A stretch of 64,000 bases of DNA from Salvator merianae (Eukaryota > Chordata > Lepidosauria > Squamata > Teiidae): the NCBI GenBank assembly GCA_003586115.2, contig QVOM02000021.1, positions 10,306,248 through 10,370,247 of the forward strand, read 5' to 3'. Shown piece by piece: positions 47,890-60,167 of the stretch (the first letter of the stretch is position 1; every line of letters starts with the position of its first letter). A program made the translations under genes and the position numbers. Below the pieces are notes generated by a model. It was not told the origin of the DNA. It worked only from the letters and a program-made list of their open reading frames with translations, and ran no database searches.

Positions 47890-48125
47890 TGGCTCATCTA
47901 TTCCAGTACCCTGCTGTCATTGTGGACAAATAGTTGCCTATGGAAGCAGGATATGAGTGCAACAACTTGTTCTGGTCACTTTTTCCAGCAGCTTGCTATA
48001 CTAACCAGCAGCTGGCTGTACTAACTCCTACAGCAGACATCAAGGCTAGTAGCCACTGACAAACATGTCTTCCATAGATCGTCCAAATCTTACAGCAGCA
48101 GATTCCACAGTTTACCTAAGCACTA
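47890..48125 (-). mobile_element. CR1 (L3-like) LINE fragment, minus orientation
   Basis: Shares with 25548-25765 the ordered blocks CATCTATTCCAGTACCCTG...CATTGTGGACAAATAGTTGCCTATGG and ATCAAGGCTAGTAGCCACTGA, followed by GCAGCAGATTCCACAGTTTA. No readable frame remains. Confidence 0.65.
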
Positions 48126-48831
48126 TGCTATTTTCATTTTACATGTCCTGATTTTTCTATATTATCTATGTTCACACATAAACCAAACCAAAAGAATTTG
48201 CAAGTGTTAATGACCAGTTGAGCTTTCATAGCAACAAACTCTCAACTGACATAAAAATGAGTGATTCCTTACAAAATTAACCACTGGAAACTGTTTCCTG
48301 CTGGTACTAGATGGGACTAAAAATAGTTTTGATCTGAAGCAACTTGATGGCCCAAACCCATTCAAATCAGCTAGCTGGTTCCAGTAAAAGCTACAATGGT
48401 GCCCATTTCCTATCCTATCTAGCATCAGTAAGAAATGCTTGTCAGTACTGGAATTTCTTTAACATAAATTCCTCATTTTTACTGCAGCTGAGATTCTGTC
48501 ATTATGAAGGCTCGGATAACAATCAGGATATGAAAGGGAAGCTGAACCTTCTGCACACACCTAGATCAGTGCTTAAAGAAACCAAAACAAACCAAAGGAA
48601 GCTCTAGAAGTCAAAAAGATGCAGGGATGCTCTGTGCCTTTCTTTATATGCTGTTGCTAGGAACCTCCAAGCCATGATAAGTTAACTGGAATGCTCAGTT
48701 TAGGAAGTGAATATACAGGTGAGAACCAATGGGATGTAATTATTAGTCGTTACAAGCTCTACAGGAAAGAAAGGGTAGGGCAGATTGGAGGAAGTATTAC
48801 CCTGGATATAAAAGACAATATTGAATCACAC

Positions 48832-49412
48832 TAGGGATGTGCACGAAGGCACTTTTCCCTTTTCGCTTCGCAGCGCTGCGAAACTCCTAGGCTTCGTTTT
48901 CGCTTGAAAACCAGGGGCACTGCCTGTCACAGAGGCAGCACTTCACGATTGGCGAAGGTCTTCCCTTCGCATTGATTTGTCTCCGTTTCCGATCGCTCTC
49001 TCATTCCCCCTAGTCTGTCACTCGCACGCGCGCACTGACAGACTAGGGGGAATGAGAGAGCGATCGGAAATGTCAGAAAAATCAATGCAAAGGGAAGACC
49101 TTCGCCGATCGCTAAAGTTAAGTGCTGCCTATCACAGAGGCAGCACTTAACTTTAGCGATCGATTTTTCTGACGTTTCCGATCGTCAAGTTCCCTCTTTA
49201 AGGCTGTGAAGAATCCGGCTTCGATGCTACGGAGCTTCTACGGCCAAAAAGAGGGAGCCTGCGGCAAATGGCAAGGGTCTCGAAGGACAGCGAAAGTCGC
49301 CGGGACCTTCGCCATTCGCTACCCCCTTTTACCTTCGTATTTCGTGCGAAGATGGCGGAAATGCCATTTTCGCACGAAATTCGAAAGGCACGAAGCTTCA
49401 TGCACATCCCTA
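48832..49412. mobile_element. hAT-like non-autonomous foldback element with 8-bp target duplication
   Basis: 581 bp. The left end TAGGGATGTGCACGAAG and inverted right end TAGGGATGTGCATGAAG are flanked by a perfect 8-bp direct repeat AATCACAC (48824-48831 and 49413-49420), the hAT signature. The interior is almost entirely hairpins. One covers about 48953-49106, with GATCGCTCTCTCATTCCCCC and its inverse around 48991-49062. A second is CGCTAAAGTTAAGTGCTGCC and its inverse (49110-49161). A third is TTCGTGCGAA/TTCGCACGAA (49341-49379). Near-perfect arms suggest recent insertion. Open frames at 49198-49597 lie in it and are not genes. Confidence 0.85.
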
Positions 49413-49670
49413 AATCACACTACTTTAAGATCCCTAACAAGGCAGAGCCTTCTATGGAATCACTGCTAGTAGCAAAATCAAGTCACAAAAGTAGTTTAAT
49501 AGCAGATGTACTATTACACATATCTAAATCAAGATGCTCAAGGAGACCACTGTCTCCTCCCCAGCACTGCCTTTCAGCATATCTACACAGTACATGACAT
49601 ACACAACCTTCATATCAGGCAGGCAAATCACCATGCAATTGCCATCAGACATCCAAGTGAGCCTCTAGTC

Positions 49671-49770
49671 ATGATGTAAAACCCAAGATTATTCCAGTAC
49701 TATATTGGGAATGATATACATATCTGTTGCATTCCCAGTATAGTCCTGGGTTACTTTCTTGAAAACCCGT
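49671..49770. repeat. Palindromic repeat related to 19840-19985 and 30475-30600
   Basis: AAACCCAAGATTATTCCAGTACTATATTGGGAAT pairs imperfectly with ATTCCCAGTATAGTCCTGGGTT. Likely a MITE remnant. Confidence 0.5.
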
Positions 49771-51214
49771 AATATCTCTATAATGAAAAATCCACCAATG
49801 ATGCCAGGTTTCCTGTAACAGCGCTTCTTACCTCAATGTCTGGTGAGCTCCTTTTGCGTTTGGAGCTACCAGAAATCAGCCAAATGTGTGAAAACAATAA
49901 AAGAAAGTGGATGAGTGATTGCCTGGTTTCGAAACCTTCTTGACAGATATTGGAATGTCCCTCACATCTGGGGGGGTGTGTGTGCAGCAAGTGGCAATAG
50001 AACCTGCACTGCCTCTTGCAGTCTGGAGGCAGCCCAAGCATAGAGTGGAGGTACTTGCTATATTCCTCATTTAATTGTTCCAACCATTTAAGTGCTTTTG
50101 TCTGCCTTCCAATACATCCTTTGTATACTGTCTGCGCTGGAACTTGAATATGTTAGGCATCAAGACTATTAGAGAGAATGGGAAACAGTCACTTGCAAAC
50201 TGCTCTGCTACTGAGAATGTCTTTTACTTGATTGCATACTTAGTCAATGCCAAGGCTTAATGAATTATAACTGCATCCCTTGCAGGTGTGAATTCTGCAC
50301 AAGTTTCTACTGTGCGATTCCAATTTATAGTCTTCAATGCTGTTCTGCCTACCAACTGCATTAAACAAATTCCTGTATAAATTAACGTTGCAGTTCTAAG
50401 CAGATCTTATGACATCAACAGAGGCTAAACCTTCTTCGTTTAAAGAACTAAGAAGTGGCAATATTACTGCCTCATTGCTAGAGTCAGTTTTCTCATGTTG
50501 GCCTCTCAGCTGACCATGTAGTTTTCCAGACTGATCCAAAATGACCTTATCTCTGACTCTGTGTTCAACAAAAGTATCCCTACATTTATGCATAACTTGT
50601 TTTGATCCTCCTAAATCTTCTATCACACTAGGGCATGGTAAGAATCATTTGACATTTGTGTCAACTGCAATTCTAAATGAGACCATTTGTTCCCCCCTTT
50701 TCCATCAGTATTTTTGTTCTCAGATTGTGTCATATTTCCATGGCATTATAAAGTCCCTAAGTACCACATTTCCTAGAGGAAAACTACTTCAAGAGTTTCA
50801 ATAACCTCTTTGCCTCCTCATTTGTCTCCTTATCGGCCTGCATAGCATCTTATTCCTTCTCCTGTCTTAAGTGGGCTGGGGGTGTGTGTCTTTTAGACAA
50901 TCCCTTTACATCAGAGTAATGTTTCCCCTGTGCCTATAAAATTTTCCCATGGAGACATTTGCTTTATGCTTTAGTGCTGTTAATTCTTCTTCTGGCTAAA
51001 CTGCACTCCCACTCTCACGACTTCTATTGTTTAGGCAAAGAGTCACTGCTTTAATTAAAGGTATTAGTAATGGACTAGTTGTAGGCCCTTGAGCACTGTG
51101 TATTTCACAAGCAGCACATTACTATACCAGAACAATGGTATATCAAAACATTCTCCCTTTTGTTTTCCTGAGAAAAAAGCAGTTGCATGTTAAATATGAG
51201 CACAACCATTTACC

Positions 51215-51440
51215 ATAATTTCTGCCATAAAAGACCCAGTTTTTCCCTCCAAGTGCCCTATGGAATTTACTACCAGAAGAGATGATGACAGCAATCAGCC
51301 TGGATAGATTTAAGAATGGATTGGACTGATTCATGGAGGTCAGGTGTATCAATGGCTACTAGAATGGATCCCTAGTTACTGACTCCAGGGAGGAGAGACA
51401 GGCAAAATGCCTCTAAAGGCCATTTGCAGGGAGTCAAGAG
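51215..51440 (+). mobile_element. CR1 (L3-like) LINE 3' fragment, plus orientation
   Basis: CCCTATGGAATTTACTACCAGAAGAGATG...GATAGATTTAAGAATGG...GATTCATGGAGGTCAGGTGTATCAATGGCTACTAG...ATGCCTCTAAAGGCC is the sense version of the blocks seen inverted at 25548-25765 and 47890-48125. Decayed, no open frame. Confidence 0.65.
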
Positions 51441-53702
51441 CAGGTGAAGATTTTGCATTTATATTCTGCTTGAGAATTCCCAGAAGCAATTGGTGGGCCA
51501 CTGTGTGAGACTCCTGTTACGTTCTTCGAAGATTGCCCTATGTCTTTTACTTTAAAGGGTAAAAGTTCTGCTTCATTCCTTACTGTTTTCAAGAAGTGAA
51601 CTACAGGTTGCTCCTATTGTTTTCCTCACCCTCTGCAAGGACGAGCAGCTCCCTGCCAGTTTCAGATTACAAGGTTTTGAGCATTCTTTTTAACTCTTTT
51701 AACTCTAAAGGACAGCTGAGGTTTCAGCTTTGTGCATTTGCAATACCTTTCACTCAATAAACAGCACTGATGAGGAATACATTTTAAGGTTCACATCAGT
51801 CTCCCTTAATCATGAATTCAGCCTTCAGTGAGAAAGCAATGCAGGCAGGGGGTAATTCTATTTCTGCTGTCTGGCAGCAATCTACAGACTATGTCAGCAA
51901 GCAAGACAGATGTCCTTCATTGAAAACAAAGGATGGTAGCCTGATTCTAACCTCTGATACCTGCAAATGAGGAAGCTTCATTTAGTCACTGATATCTGCA
52001 AATTGCTGATGAGGTGTATTGACAGCCATAATCATAATGGAGTAGGCTGCTGAAAGGTTAACAGCAACAATCCTCAGTGGAAGGCTCAAAGTCAAAATTT
52101 TGCAGTATTGTTATGAAGGCAACCAGATTTTTTTTACAAAACTCAACTTGAGGTCCCTCATAAGATGCTGAATGACAAAGCTTTTAGGCTGGGGCAGCTC
52201 AAGCACAAGTGACACCTCATGTTGCTATACTACTTCATCACTGACATCAGCTGCTGTCCAATCAAGACTTAAGAACAATGACTGCCTTTATGGCACTGAT
52301 GAGGACAAAAGTTAGTGGCACTGCAGAATCTGCATCAATGTTTTCACAGGTGGGTCATGGACAGCAAGAGAGGATGTATCAACTACAAATCCATACTTAA
52401 GATACCCACAGTTGCACCTATACAATTATAAGGTTTAAAATTTCTTTTTCCTAAATAGTGCTTGCTAAATTATAGGTGTGTCTTATGCATCTTTTACAGT
52501 GCAAAATATGGTAAGTGTTTACAATAATATACCAGCTACAATAACCTCCATGAGTCTTTCCTTTCAAGTTAGAAAGCAACTAATCACCTTCAGAATGTTG
52601 CTACAATCAATGCAACACTGTCACATTTTTCTATTCTCTCCTTCCTTCTCTGCTTCCGCTATCAGAGCAACACTGTTCCATTTTAAGAGTTGACATAATC
52701 CATACTTTTCCAACTATAGCATTCCATCACTGACATGAATAACTACAATGATGGATTTTATTTGCATTTGATTATAAAAATACTTTTATTACAGTTTAAG
52801 CACCTAGAAAAAAATCTTGAAGGTAAACCAGAGTTAGAATGCTGTGTATTTATTCCACCTTTTGCTTTCTTGTGGCAGACCACAACCCAATTTCAACTAC
52901 CCTGAATTTCACTTCTTTTTTTTCTGGACAATACAGTTCTCCATTAAAGAAGATTAAAAAAAGTTTTTCAGTATAAAACTGGACCTCCTTTACCATTATC
53001 TGACTGCAAAGAAGAAACAGTTATTTGCACTGAAGTCCCTAAAACAGCTACAAAAAGGAAGCAGGAAGGTCCTCTATGTGAACAGCTGTCAATACAGCTC
53101 TGACCTGCTTCACTAGCTCAAAGAACAATGAAAAAAGGCCACAGTTTTTCCTCCAGAACTTTCCTTCAAAAACAGCAAGATACATTTATCTCTTTAAATG
53201 AAAACTGAAAGGTCTTGGACCACTTCTGACTCTGGCACTATACAGTATACATCCTTCCATTTGTAATCCTGGCAATTTGATGGCAGTTTGAAGTGAATTT
53301 TATATAAATATCATGACATTCCAAGATACAAGCCTCAGAAGCATGCATTTGTGACTGTATAGTTCAATTTATTGAGCTCAGTTTTTTGAGACATTCAATA
53401 GCTGAAGTTGCTTTGGTAGCATTAAATTTTAAAATATGCAAGTTCTTCAGGTCTGTGTGAGTTTAAGAGAGGCTGACCCAGTGCATCCAGTAAACACCAT
53501 AATGAAAAGAATGTTAAGAAACTAAGAATGTCCCTTCTAGATAGACGCATTGGTAATTTTTAGCCAAACCACTCAAACTCCTCAGCCTGCAATTTTTTGA
53601 TACAGGCATAAGGATGCAGGAAAGAGAGGAAGTCTTGGTTTTTAAAAGAAAATCATCACTGGTGTTGAATATTTATTATCTGGGACAATGACATAGTAAG
53701 AT

Positions 53703-53922
53703 GGCCCAGTTACACTTAAGTTTTAATCCAGCTTCAGTCCACTTTTGGACTGAAAGAACACAACAGCAAAGTGACTAACCATTTTTTTCTTCAACATTAT
53801 CTAATCCAAAGATGGATCTTCTCAATTAGATAATGCTGAAAGAAAACATCTTACTTCACTGATGTGTTCTCTCAGTCTGAAAGTGGATCAAAGCTGGATT
53901 AAAACTTAGGTGTGACTGGGCC
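53703..53922. mobile_element. Near-perfect palindromic MITE (two ~110-nt arms)
   Basis: The left arm GGCCCAGTTACACTTAAG...TTTTAATCCAGCTTC is mirrored by the inverted right arm GGCCCAGTCACACCTAAG...TTTTAATCCAGCTTT. Further matched blocks run to the centre (CATTATCTAAT, AAGATGGATC/GAGAAGATCC). No coding potential. Target-site duplication not clear (AGTAAGAT against CAGAGATT), so the superfamily is open. Confidence 0.75.
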
Positions 53923-54500
53923 CAGAGATTCTGCGGCATAACTGAGGGTATATTATTAAAAGAAGCTATGCTGTAAAAATTTTCAGTAACAAAAGGAAAC
54001 AGTTACATTCTGGAATGTATTTCTAAATAGCTGATAGGTGCCTTTAAAGCGTGCATATTAAAAAAAATCCCAATATTATACTTGGTATCTAAATCATTAC
54101 AATAAAAAGTAATTTTAAAAATCAGTACGACTGAAACATTTTCAATAATTCAACCTGATTTAAAAAAAAAAATTACACTTACCACTGGGTTACTTTTTTC
54201 TCCCTGCTACGTCTTCCCTGAGCTTTCGAAGCCAACATCCTATGACAGAGTAAATGATAATCTTGGTCAAAACTGTGAATAGTACAACATTTTGTTTTAT
54301 CTCTACATAATCAGAGAAATATGCGAACTGAAATAATACAAAAAAATAACAAATAAAATACACTATACTCCATATTATCTCAACAATGCCATTTTGGAAA
54401 AATCGGCTGAACACCTAGCAATGCACTCCTAACCCTACCCATTCACAATTAAGCATCACTGGGCTCACTAGTTGTTATTCTCAGAAAAGCAAAAGCAGTA

Positions 54501-55914
54501 CAGTAAGTCCCCAGTGTATGTGTTTTCCATTTGCACATTTTTAATAGATTGCAATTTACCAATTGAGACCTTGTATCAGTTTATGCATTATTGGTTTTGT
54601 TTTAACATGTTTATCATCGCTAAGAAGACAGGCCAGAGGTGAAGGCTGCAGCATGCATTTCCCTATCCATCTTTTGGTGGGTGAGGAAGGTGCATGGCAT
54701 GGCTGTTCTTTAAAAAATAAGTTCTGAGTGTGGTTTAGTGAGTTTTGACTGGTTTTGATAGTTTTGATTAAGTCTTGAGTGGGTTTGAATGAGTTTGGGG
54801 TGCCTTTGAGTGTGGACGATGTGTGTAGAGTAGATTAGCCCACTGATTGTGAGTTTTGAGAGCTTTCTGAGAGGTTTTGCTGAGTTTTGAGTGGTTTTCT
54901 GTCATTTTGAGTGTTTCTGTCTCTGTGTTGTAGTATATTTAGACTGTAGTATATTTAGTGATTGAGTGACTGGATTTCTGAATGACTGCAGAGTGCCTCT
55001 GACTTTCTCTGCTTCTGCATGTGCAGAGTGCTTCTGTATGCGCATGCACACAAGCACCCTTTTTGGTGCACGATTTGGTGTGTGCAGACTACCCCTGCTA
55101 AAACACAGCTTTTTGCTGCAGAGTCTTTTTTCACATTGGGAAGGATGGTTCCTGTGCTCCCTTCTCTGTATGCTGTCCTTGGCTGTGAAAACAAGCTAGA
55201 GTGGAGTCACCTTCTCTGCTGCCAAAAGACTTCCTGATTTCTTGGTTTTCAGAGTTTTCCAGCCACCCTGTGTAAGAAAACAACAAAGATAGCAGACAAG
55301 TCTTTTTCTACCAGGTTTTGGCACTGAACTACTCTCCAGAGTTTGTGGGCAGTGAGTAAGCATCTTGTTTTTGAAATCCGTGGGTTCAGCACTGCAGAAT
55401 GTGAGAAAATGCTATTCTGAATGAGGGAAGGAAGCATTCTGTGTAGGATCAGTGTGCTCAGCAATGCAGAATGTGAAATAATGTTGTCTGGAGTAGGAAA
55501 CTGCCATTCCATGTGGCATCAGCGGGTTCAACACTGAAGACTGTGAAAAGGATCTTGTTAGTCTTCTTGTGTTTTCTGCACTGCAGTCTGTAAAAAGATT
55601 GCCTGGGTGGTAGAGATTTCAGACATGACTTTTGTGTGTTCTAACATGGGTCTTTTGCCATGCCCTTTTGACAGCAGGTTCCTTTCCTCCACTGACTTGC
55701 ATTGGGAACCTCTCCCAATTCAAGTTAATGGAATTTTGAACAAGTTCAGTCCAATATTTTCGAACCAGTGCAATACAATATTTTATACATCAAATTTTAT
55801 CTTTCTTCTTCTAGCCCCCAGATTTACACTGAAGTCTGTTACTTGATTTAGATGGTTTAATACAAAGCAACGAGTTGCTGGAATGAAACTCTAGTGTAAA
55901 TTGGGGACTCACTA
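54501..55914. mobile_element. Mariner/Tigger-like 1.4-kb non-autonomous element
   Basis: TA lies on both sides (54499-54500, 55915-55916). The left end is CAGTAAGTCCCCAGTGTA and the inverted right end TAGTGAGTCCCCAATTTA. The inverted repeat is short (about 13 bp) and diverged. The interior includes degenerate GAGTTTTGAG-type runs (54720-54920) and about four ~70-bp tandem units (55380-55600). No transposase-like frame survives. Boundaries are supported by the TA and the CCCC-containing ends only. Confidence 0.5.
55380..55600. repeat. Degenerate ~70-bp tandem repeat
   Basis: The motif TCAGCACTGCAGAATGTGA at 55386 recurs in changed form at 55458, 55528 and 55575 (spacings about 72, 70 and 47). 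It lies inside the 54501-55914 element. Confidence 0.6.
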
Positions 55915-56702
55915 TACTAATTATTTAATCATTTTAATTTTGAAAAAAAAGAGAATTAGGAAATCTGGTAAATCCATTTACAATCTTCTTAACAGTTATA
56001 AAATCTCCTTTCTAAGACTTTGAAGATATGCACTTTAGAACTGGAATAAAAACTTAAAAAAATTAAATGGCTAGTACATGAAATTAATAATAGACTTAAA
56101 TAAAACAAGTATCATCTAATTCAATCCAAAGCGCAGTCTCCTCAACACAGTTCAAGGCACACCATTATCACAATTTCAACAGTAAGCACATTTTTAAACA
56201 CACATACAGTGGCTTTTTATATCAGTAAACAGGTGGTTTACATTAAACTGAAAATGATGACATTACACAATTGATTTATCACATGACTTATATATGTACA
56301 TATGTAATCAAAAGATCAATTTCTAAAGCTGTTGAAACATATGGTAGTAGCACTTTTAGTCCTTCCTCTGCTTTTTTTCACACATGAATGTTTTCCAAGA
56401 AAGTCATGGTAATTTGTATTCTGATCTTTTCAAAGAGTATAATAAAATGTGATAATTTGTGTGCAGTACTAATGCACACAACAGTCTGTACAGTGTGTAG
56501 TGTATTTACAATTTCATCTTACATGGAAATGAAGTTCAGCTTCTTTTAATAATTACAACTAGTCAATTGTTCCCATGGTACTTTGTATCATTTGCCCAAG
56601 TAGTTGTTCTTTTTGTGGAAATTTCATGGGTCACAGTAGCAAAGGATGTTAAAAACTGTTTTACACATTATCATACTCAAATTTAAAATTGTTCACCTAT
56701 AA

Positions 56703-56860
56703 TTTAATCATAGAATCACTGAGTTAGAAGGGACCTCCAGGGTCATCGAGTCCAAGCCCCCTGCTCAATGCAGGATTCACTAAACCATCCCAAACAGATA
56801 TCTGTCTAGTCTCTCCTTGAAGACCTCCGGTGAAAGAGAGCTCACCAGCAAACGTCTTGC
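56703..56860 (-). mobile_element. CR1 LINE 3' end, minus orientation
   Basis: The inverse complement reads GAGGTCTTCAAGGAGAGACT...GGGATGGTTTAGTGAATCCTGCATTGAGCAGGGGG...GACTCGATGACCCTGGAGGTCCC...GATTCTATGATT. This matches the 3' end of the CR1 copy at 60168-61061 almost word for word. Truncated at its 5' side. Confidence 0.9.
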
Positions 56861-57914
56861 TGGTGTTAAGATAAACTTGTTGTTGAAGGATGCTTTCCTC
56901 AGACAAAAAAGGCTAGCTGTTACACAAATTCTGAATGTGTCACATATTAGGTAACATAAACAAATTCTGCATACTGTCATTTACTGTTTGCTATGTCCTG
57001 ACAGGCAAAGAGGGGACTGGACACTGCTCTCCCTAACAAGTTGTGCTGACAACCTGCATATCTCAACACATTCTTGAGACCATCAGCTTCTCTTAATGTA
57101 ACTAACCAAAGAATTCTGTCACTTTGGAGGAAGCTGCTTTGGGGACGAAGTGAAGGAAAGAAGACAGTAAAGGCAATGAGAGAAAAAAAATGGCACCAGT
57201 TACACTGTAACAGGTTGTTTTCTAGAACTTCTGTTTTGCTTGTTTCCTTTTTGAGCTATGTCATTTGCACTAAACAACTGTGAATTTTTATCATCTTATT
57301 ATAGAAATGGCTATTTTGATAGAAATTTAGATTTTATTCCTCACACATACAGGATTATGCTGGGTCTGGATATTGCTTTGCTTGTTTTATTTTATGGCTT
57401 TTTCATTCTGTTATTCATGCATGACTTATAAGATGTTGCAAACCATCCAGAGACCTTTCTGCAATAGGATGTCGAAATGTAAAAATGAAATTAAAATTAA
57501 AAGTGCATGTATTCCTAATGCCCAGAAATGTGTGCAGATATCAACAAACATTAAGAAGGAACATGAGATTTCCATGATTCATTCATTGATCAAAGTGTGA
57601 ATGAGGATATTTGAAGCATGTGGGGGATTCCCGTGTCTTACAATGCCCTGGACATGAAGAAAGAAGCAGGGAACTTGATATGCTCCACTGAAATACTTCT
57701 GTATGAAGAGAAAAACAGCAGTCTACCATGGCAGTACAATACAACAGCACAATTTTACAAAAACTAAAATTCCTCCGATTAAAACTCTCTAAAAATTTCA
57801 GGGCATATCACCCCCATGAGCCATGCACAACAGGTACAACAGTCCAGCTGCTTCTTCTTAAAATGTACCATTATATGCCTGGAATAAAATATAGTTCTTC
57901 ACCTGAATTTTAAA

Positions 57915-58245
57915 AGATTTAGAAACACCATCAGCCGAGAGTGTCCCTGGAAAAACAGTTCCACAATCAAAGAGCCATCACTGAGAAAGCCTGATCCCTG
58001 GTTACCATCATCCACTCAATACCATGATCCAAAGCCATGTGGAAGTTTTAAAGGTCAACACCCAGCGCTTGGAACTGAGCCCATAACTGTATTGGAAAAC
58101 AGTGCAGGTGGGCAAGACCCAGTGTTATACATCCTCTGTAAGGCAGTCTCAGGTTGAGAACATGACAGAAATCCAGATGAAAAACTTCCAAGCACAGCTG
58201 CCAGGCTGCCTTTGTCCAGGTAAGGCTGTAGCCACAGCTGATGAA
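57915..58245. repeat. Dispersed reptile repeat fragment, family unnamed
   Basis: Phrases such as AGAAAGCCTGATCCCTGG, AAAGCCATGTGGAAGTTTTAAAGGTCAACACCCAGCGCTTGGAACTGAGCCC and TATTGGAAAACAGTGCAGGTGG are of a type I recognise as recurrent in reptile genomes, but I cannot name the family. No open frame. Confidence 0.45.
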
Positions 58246-59014
58246 AAGTACTACATTCATCTGAATGCCAATTTTTAAGCTCCTTTAAGGCTTGAAAGAG
58301 GTCACTCTAGGCTAATGCAATACATCTTCCAGCTTCTTCTAATAAACAAAAAAAGGATTTTAACACTTTTCAGTGTGGTTAGTGGACCTGCTATTTTCAT
58401 TACATTAACTTTGTACCTAATTACAACCTAACTTTTGAAACTTGTCCCAGCCCATCCTCAAAGCACCCCTGAAAGTAATATAATTAGATGCATACCTCCA
58501 CAGAATAAAGTCTATTGAAACCTTTCAGTCAAAAAGAAAAAAAAGTAAGCTTGGTAGTAAGATTAATGGGCTAATTCTATTATAGATAGATGATCTGCAA
58601 TAATACCATTAAGAGATCAAAATAAGTTAATCTGGTGTCACAAACAGGGACCACATGGTATATATTCTCAGTATCTGGTAGCATAATGCAAGAGTAAGCT
58701 AGAGAATATTTTATGCAAGCGACATAGACTCACCAAGCAGTTCTAATCCACTCTACATGAACATGGGAGGGAGATCTGATGAATGAAATTCCCAACCCAA
58801 TTCCTAGCTGAGTTTTTGGGACAGAGCTGCTGACCATGGTCTGCAGTAGCAGCTTCTTAATTTCTAAAGACCTATAGTACTAGTTTCTGGCCTTCCTAAG
58901 CAAAATGCATGCAAGCTTGAAGGGAAAAGCAGCTACACTGGGTAGTGGTAGAAGCCACTGGTTTTCTTTAAGCTTAGAAGGTTAGCAGAGCATGACAGGA
59001 CTGAAAATTTTAAA

Positions 59015-59041
59015 ACAACAACAACAACAACAACAACAAAA
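59015..59041. repeat. (AAC)n microsatellite
   Basis: About eight AAC units ending in a short A run. Confidence 0.95.
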
Positions 59042-59113
59042 AGGACATCATCATCAGCCTTGAGATTTTACCTAGCAGTTCCCCTTGGTCTGAGAAATCT
59101 GATTGTATAAAAG

Positions 59114-59311
59114 CGTGGTTCCCAACATGGGGCACAGACCACACAGGGGGGCAATTTGAAAATGAGTTATTATTCAAGTTAATGGCCTTTTAGGCTTCCT
59201 CCACGTAAATAGGAGTTCACTTTTTGAATGGTAAGAATTATATGTCACGGGGCGGGGGGAGCATCAGGATTTTAGAGATGCATGGCCAAAAAAAAGGTTG
59301 GAAACCACGGG
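59114..59311. mobile_element. hAT-like MITE with 8-bp target duplication TATAAAAG
   Basis: 198 bp starting CGTGGTTCCCAAC and ending GTTGGAAACCACGGG, flanked by perfect TATAAAAG direct repeats (59106-59113, 59312-59319). The (C)(A)GTGGTTCCCAAC end is typical of widespread reptile and mammalian hAT MITEs. No coding capacity. Confidence 0.85.
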
Positions 59312-60167
59312 TATAAAAGAAATTACTAACATGTGTTACTCTCCTCCTATTGGCTCTGACAGCAAAGTGACAGAAAGACAATTGAAGAGGAAAAGATGGC
59401 TGAGTTGCTGTACAGAATGTCACCAGAAGAGCTGACTTTCTCTCTTGAGAAGGATGTTGCTGAGGTCACTAGGCCTCACTCTAAGAAAACAAAAAAAGTA
59501 TTTTTTGTACCAACAGTGAAGAAACTCCCTTTGATAACTAAATGGGCCTTTGAACTTTCTCTGCATTCTGGTCACAGAAAGATTCCAGTAGCTGCAAAGA
59601 GCCACTTCAGTATCACAGCCATTTGGACTCAGTTAAGTTCTCCCACCTGTATGCTAGATGATGCCTTAATCTTCTATGATGACTGACAGGGTTTGGAATA
59701 GCCTCCTTCTGAAGATACACCAGGTACCTGGGTAAAACATACCTCTTCACTCAGGTCTTTGATGCTTAGCTTCAAATAAAGAACGGAGGCATATCAGAAA
59801 GCATGACCTATTTTTTGTTTAGAGGCAACTGGAATCAGCATTATTAGACACGAGCTCAAAGACAGCCTCTCAGTAATTACATTTTTAAATATGTAAGGCA
59901 GTGAAAAGGTTACAAACTACGGGAACCATACTCTATAGTCAGAAATACTTTAAAAGTACTCTAGGACTTAGCCCTAGCATTAAAAACTGACCCTTAGCGC
60001 TGAAAATACATGGTGAATTAAATTCAAGTAAACTCAAACAGAGAGTGCCCATGTTGTTTTAAAAAGAAGAGGGTAGAAAAGATGGGCAGAAGATGGAAGA
60101 AGTGAAAAATTATGTGTACCTCGGTTGCCTGCAAAGAGGGCAGAGTCAGGTTACTGATTAAATAACG

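Noticed and set aside
49198..49597. Several overlapping 69-109-codon frames
   Set aside because: They lie within or across the right end of the hAT-like foldback element. The two-strand symmetry of the hairpins explains the open frames.
59396..59686. A 96-codon plus-strand frame (MAELLYRMSPEEL...)
   Set aside because: No familiar family, no splice or regulatory context and no partner frame. It lies in intron 1 just right of a hAT MITE. Length alone is compatible with chance.
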